This document shows positions 62,901 through 64,000 of a stretch of 64,000 nt of DNA, in pieces. Source of the stretch: Lachnospiraceae bacterium (GTDB taxonomy: Bacteria > Bacillota > Clostridia > Lachnospirales > Lachnospiraceae); NCBI GenBank assembly GCA_015056885.1, contig SVFL01000004.1, forward strand, positions 1 through 64,000. The letters run 5' to 3'. The notes under the pieces were generated by a model. That model was not told the DNA's origin. It saw only the letters and a list, made by a program, of their open reading frames with translations, and ran no database searches. Numbering within the stretch: position 1 is the stretch's first letter; each line of letters begins with the position of its first letter. Position numbers and translations under genes: made by a program.

Positions 62901-64000
62901 TATGATAATTATACTGGTGATATTGAAATCGATAGAGATATTAATAGTACTACAACTTTCTATCTTGATTTGAATGGCCGGACGGTTACCGGTAATGTTA
63001 CACTTAAGCACTGTACACAAGAGGTACGTATTACGGGGAGTGGTGCAATTGCGGGAACTCTGACGGTGGCTGATGTTTTTGATGGATTCACAGTTGTTGA
63101 AGGTATTACAATCCAAAGTCTGGTATCCCGGAGTTCGTCGGCTGTTTATGCCCTTGATAATACGGATTTAGGTAGTGTTTCGGTGAACTGCAACTTTGTA
63201 TTGGGCGGCGATGGCACTGCTTGTAATATAGGGGGAAATATTGTCGGCGGAGCGGACAGTAAGATTCAGCTTAATTCCCAGGCGACTGTGGAAGGGACTA
63301 TTACTTCTAATGGTGGGCAGATTTCCTTGAATGGTGCAGACCTGAAGGCGGACATAGATATTGTATTAAACAGTGGCGCACAGATTATAGGAAGCAATGC
63401 ATTGGATAGCAATTTCCGGGTAAACATTAAAGCGCCGGAAGGTGTTGTGGTAATACCTGCCAATGGAAGTGTTACACTTAATGTAGACAATTATGTTTCG
63501 GTTGACGGGTATAAGACGGTTTTGAATGACGATGGAACGATTTCCTTCGTATGTGAACACAAGGAGAAAGTGTATTCTGCAGCAGGTAATAAAATTACCG
63601 CAAAATGTAAGGTCTGTGAAGATGATATGGGTTCTTTGACTCTTGTAAAACCTGAGAATCCTGTGTATGACGGAATGGAGAAAATTGCCACCGTCAGTGG
63701 CACAATTGACGGTGTTGATACGCCTGCTATCCGGTATGCGGGTGAAAATCTTGTGAGTGGTAAGCCTGTTAATGCAGGAACCTACACTGCAAGTCTCACT
63801 TTAGGGGAGGGTACGGCCAGCGCGGAATATACCATTGCAGCAGCTTCCTTGGAAAATGCAACGATTGCAGATATTCCCGGTCAGACCTATGATGGTGATG
63901 ATATAACACCTGATCCGATTGTGACGGTAGATGATAAGACTCTGAATAAGGACACAGATTACACGGTTTCTTATGAAGATAATAGGAATGCCGGTACCGC
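59916..64000 (+). CDS. Giant secreted protein with transglutaminase-like domain (partial, 3' end outside window)
   Basis: At least 1361 codons, open to the window's end. The signal peptide ends near VSA-EE (about 34). A transglutaminase-like domain follows at about 300-430, with Cys363 (GPVCEAY), His398 (EAHMWNYV) and Asp414 (YAVDVTWND), the usual Cys-His-Asp triad of secreted peptidase/cross-linking proteins. Then come long beta-rich repeats of right-handed-helix or adhesin type (VTGNVVATGNLNIALGSGY-like). Near the window end are YDG-type repeats (NPVYDGMEKIATV, GQTYDGDDIT). It has a strong GAGGAGG site. Likely a cell-surface or matrix protein. Confidence 0.85.
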   Translation, partial: MKVRKLALKRAAAWLMAAAMVTSSVDITALTVSAEEGTQEAVETVVSEAVENTGTTDGAMGNPGAMLKNAGEEEIFVELPMETVELPELETSAGSFSFWALDNSGKVALKDGNYANWIDRIDATGADYVTTFYNWLVTNSNPTTAVTNPRAVALVDPELTNDSNVIRIDTNDNGINDGYVYKVTEFTGSGTFNYVPGSAANGDAAQAAVADDIEANWNSARAHIIGAYSAFDRDHPEVFWLSGGSTMSYRASISISNNGTVTYTQPIYFVLKSDDFDIRDASYRNSNTLTTVINETLVQNDSACATILAGVPEDADTYETVKYFNEWLTKNNCYNADINTAGHDARECTGALNGYSGTAGPVCEAYARAFKVLCDAEGIPCVLVDGEADNGSGDPEAHMWNYVQMDDEKWYAVDVTWNDPTVYGVTSKESGSENENYFLVGSDTEIGGMSFIESHPVSNTVSVNGASFINGPELEEGAYEYASRELSALTVAEEVVDITQDSSGTGWNYDYDTNTLSLTAKVTGNVVATGNLNIALGSGYVIQGNVNVTNGDLTFSGDGQLQVNGGSNSAGNINIINGNMIVDGTGCLRIERSATADAINISDNMHFAAKKGLSIKPVIAGEYIWKSDSNVIEAFGTEIVTGKYETYFESFCMEHVNIVAGTGTESKHTHTITCKDEACLLKIRGSQDHVVDKEKNYSCKVSGCGAGPLALVIGGTGETAYEVPIYYFRGSNVLVAEPAIYDGALVWAKSGDTIKLLQDIAVESSKIMRFQSQGTYSVDLNGYTLNATATPFDLTDGSTVTITGEGTFITTASDSNISAADDFVGYIKTTQDSTTTVYGQVALTENLVIAEGETYNFVNGAKLVLGEYAVTNNGTVLVDGVLHEHNNNGAVSAYAQVDDANHLKLAACLDCPIGHINSSGASEAHTYVSGVCSLCEQVCSHASVADGKCVNCLMQYAAALSDGSAITYYMDVAAAVSAANTLEGAEGSSIVTLTLYDNYTGDIEIDRDINSTTTFYLDLNGRTVTGNVTLKHCTQEVRITGSGAIAGTLTVADVFDGFTVVEGITIQSLVSRSSSAVYALDNTDLGSVSVNCNFVLGGDGTACNIGGNIVGGADSKIQLNSQATVEGTITSNGGQISLNGADLKADIDIVLNSGAQIIGSNALDSNFRVNIKAPEGVVVIPANGSVTLNVDNYVSVDGYKTVLNDDGTISFVCEHKEKVYSAAGNKITAKCKVCEDDMGSLTLVKPENPVYDGMEKIATVSGTIDGVDTPAIRYAGENLVSGKPVNAGTYTASLTLGEGTASAEYTIAAASLENATIADIPGQTYDGDDITPDPIVTVDDKTLNKDTDYTVSYEDNRNAGT

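Overview
The window looks like a chromosomal segment of a spore-forming, low-to-medium GC Firmicute, most likely a gut-type Lachnospiraceae (class Clostridia). The family is an inference. It rests on strong GGAGG-type ribosome sites, a set of spoVA genes, EAL/GGDEF and PocR signalling proteins, a DUF5721-like protein, a cytoplasmic CZB chemoreceptor and large secreted repeat proteins. No rRNA, tRNA, CRISPR array, prophage or intact insertion sequence was recognised.

Layout. 0-7.4 kb: a PocR-domain pseudo-histidine kinase and two EAL c-di-GMP phosphodiesterases interleaved with spoVAB, spoVAA and spoVAC. 7.6-11.3 kb: a heterodimeric ABC exporter. 11.4-12.8 kb: a deletion-fused ECF sigma/anti-sigma remnant and dihydrofolate reductase. 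12.8-13.5 kb: a repeat-rich, hairpin-rich intergenic block. 13.5-18.7 kb: a complete dipeptide/oligopeptide ABC importer whose two ATPases are fused. 18.7-25.4 kb: chemoreceptor, P-type Ca2+-type ATPase and GH2 beta-galactosidase. 25.6-29.3 kb: a serpin lipoprotein, two zinc-ribbon proteins and trpS. 29.5-32 kb: spoVAD (with an Asn-rich insertion), a small conserved protein, ridA and spoVAE. 32-34.8 kb (minus strand): DUF5721-like protein, LytTR-like regulator, DUF1294 protein and argG.

The most unusual region is 36.0-42.9 kb. A 1285-residue secreted protein carries CBM2-like modules, a Gly-Asp linker, calcium-binding DxDGDG repeats, a degenerate vWA-like domain and a C-terminal HEFGHxxGxxD metalloprotease motif. 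It is followed by six paralogous small membrane proteins, a deletion-fused pseudogene made of protease-like and membrane-protein-like pieces, and a second copy of the protease gene's extreme 3' end. This resembles a polymorphic toxin/immunity array, but the function is not proven.

43.1-49.5 kb holds an aromatic-acid-exporter-like protein and the arginine cluster argC-GNAT-argJ-argB-argD. ArgR-type operators precede argC, and a shared 13-bp motif links the argC and argG promoters. 49.5-57.7 kb: an orphan solute-binding protein, a YdcZ-like transporter with a hairpin over its start codon, and a comEA / response regulator / histidine kinase / GerMN lipoprotein / comEC run. 57.7-64 kb: a 64-bp tandem repeat, a PD-(D/E)XK nuclease-like protein, a small membrane protein, a 92-bp direct repeat, and the start of a giant secreted transglutaminase-like protein that runs off the window.
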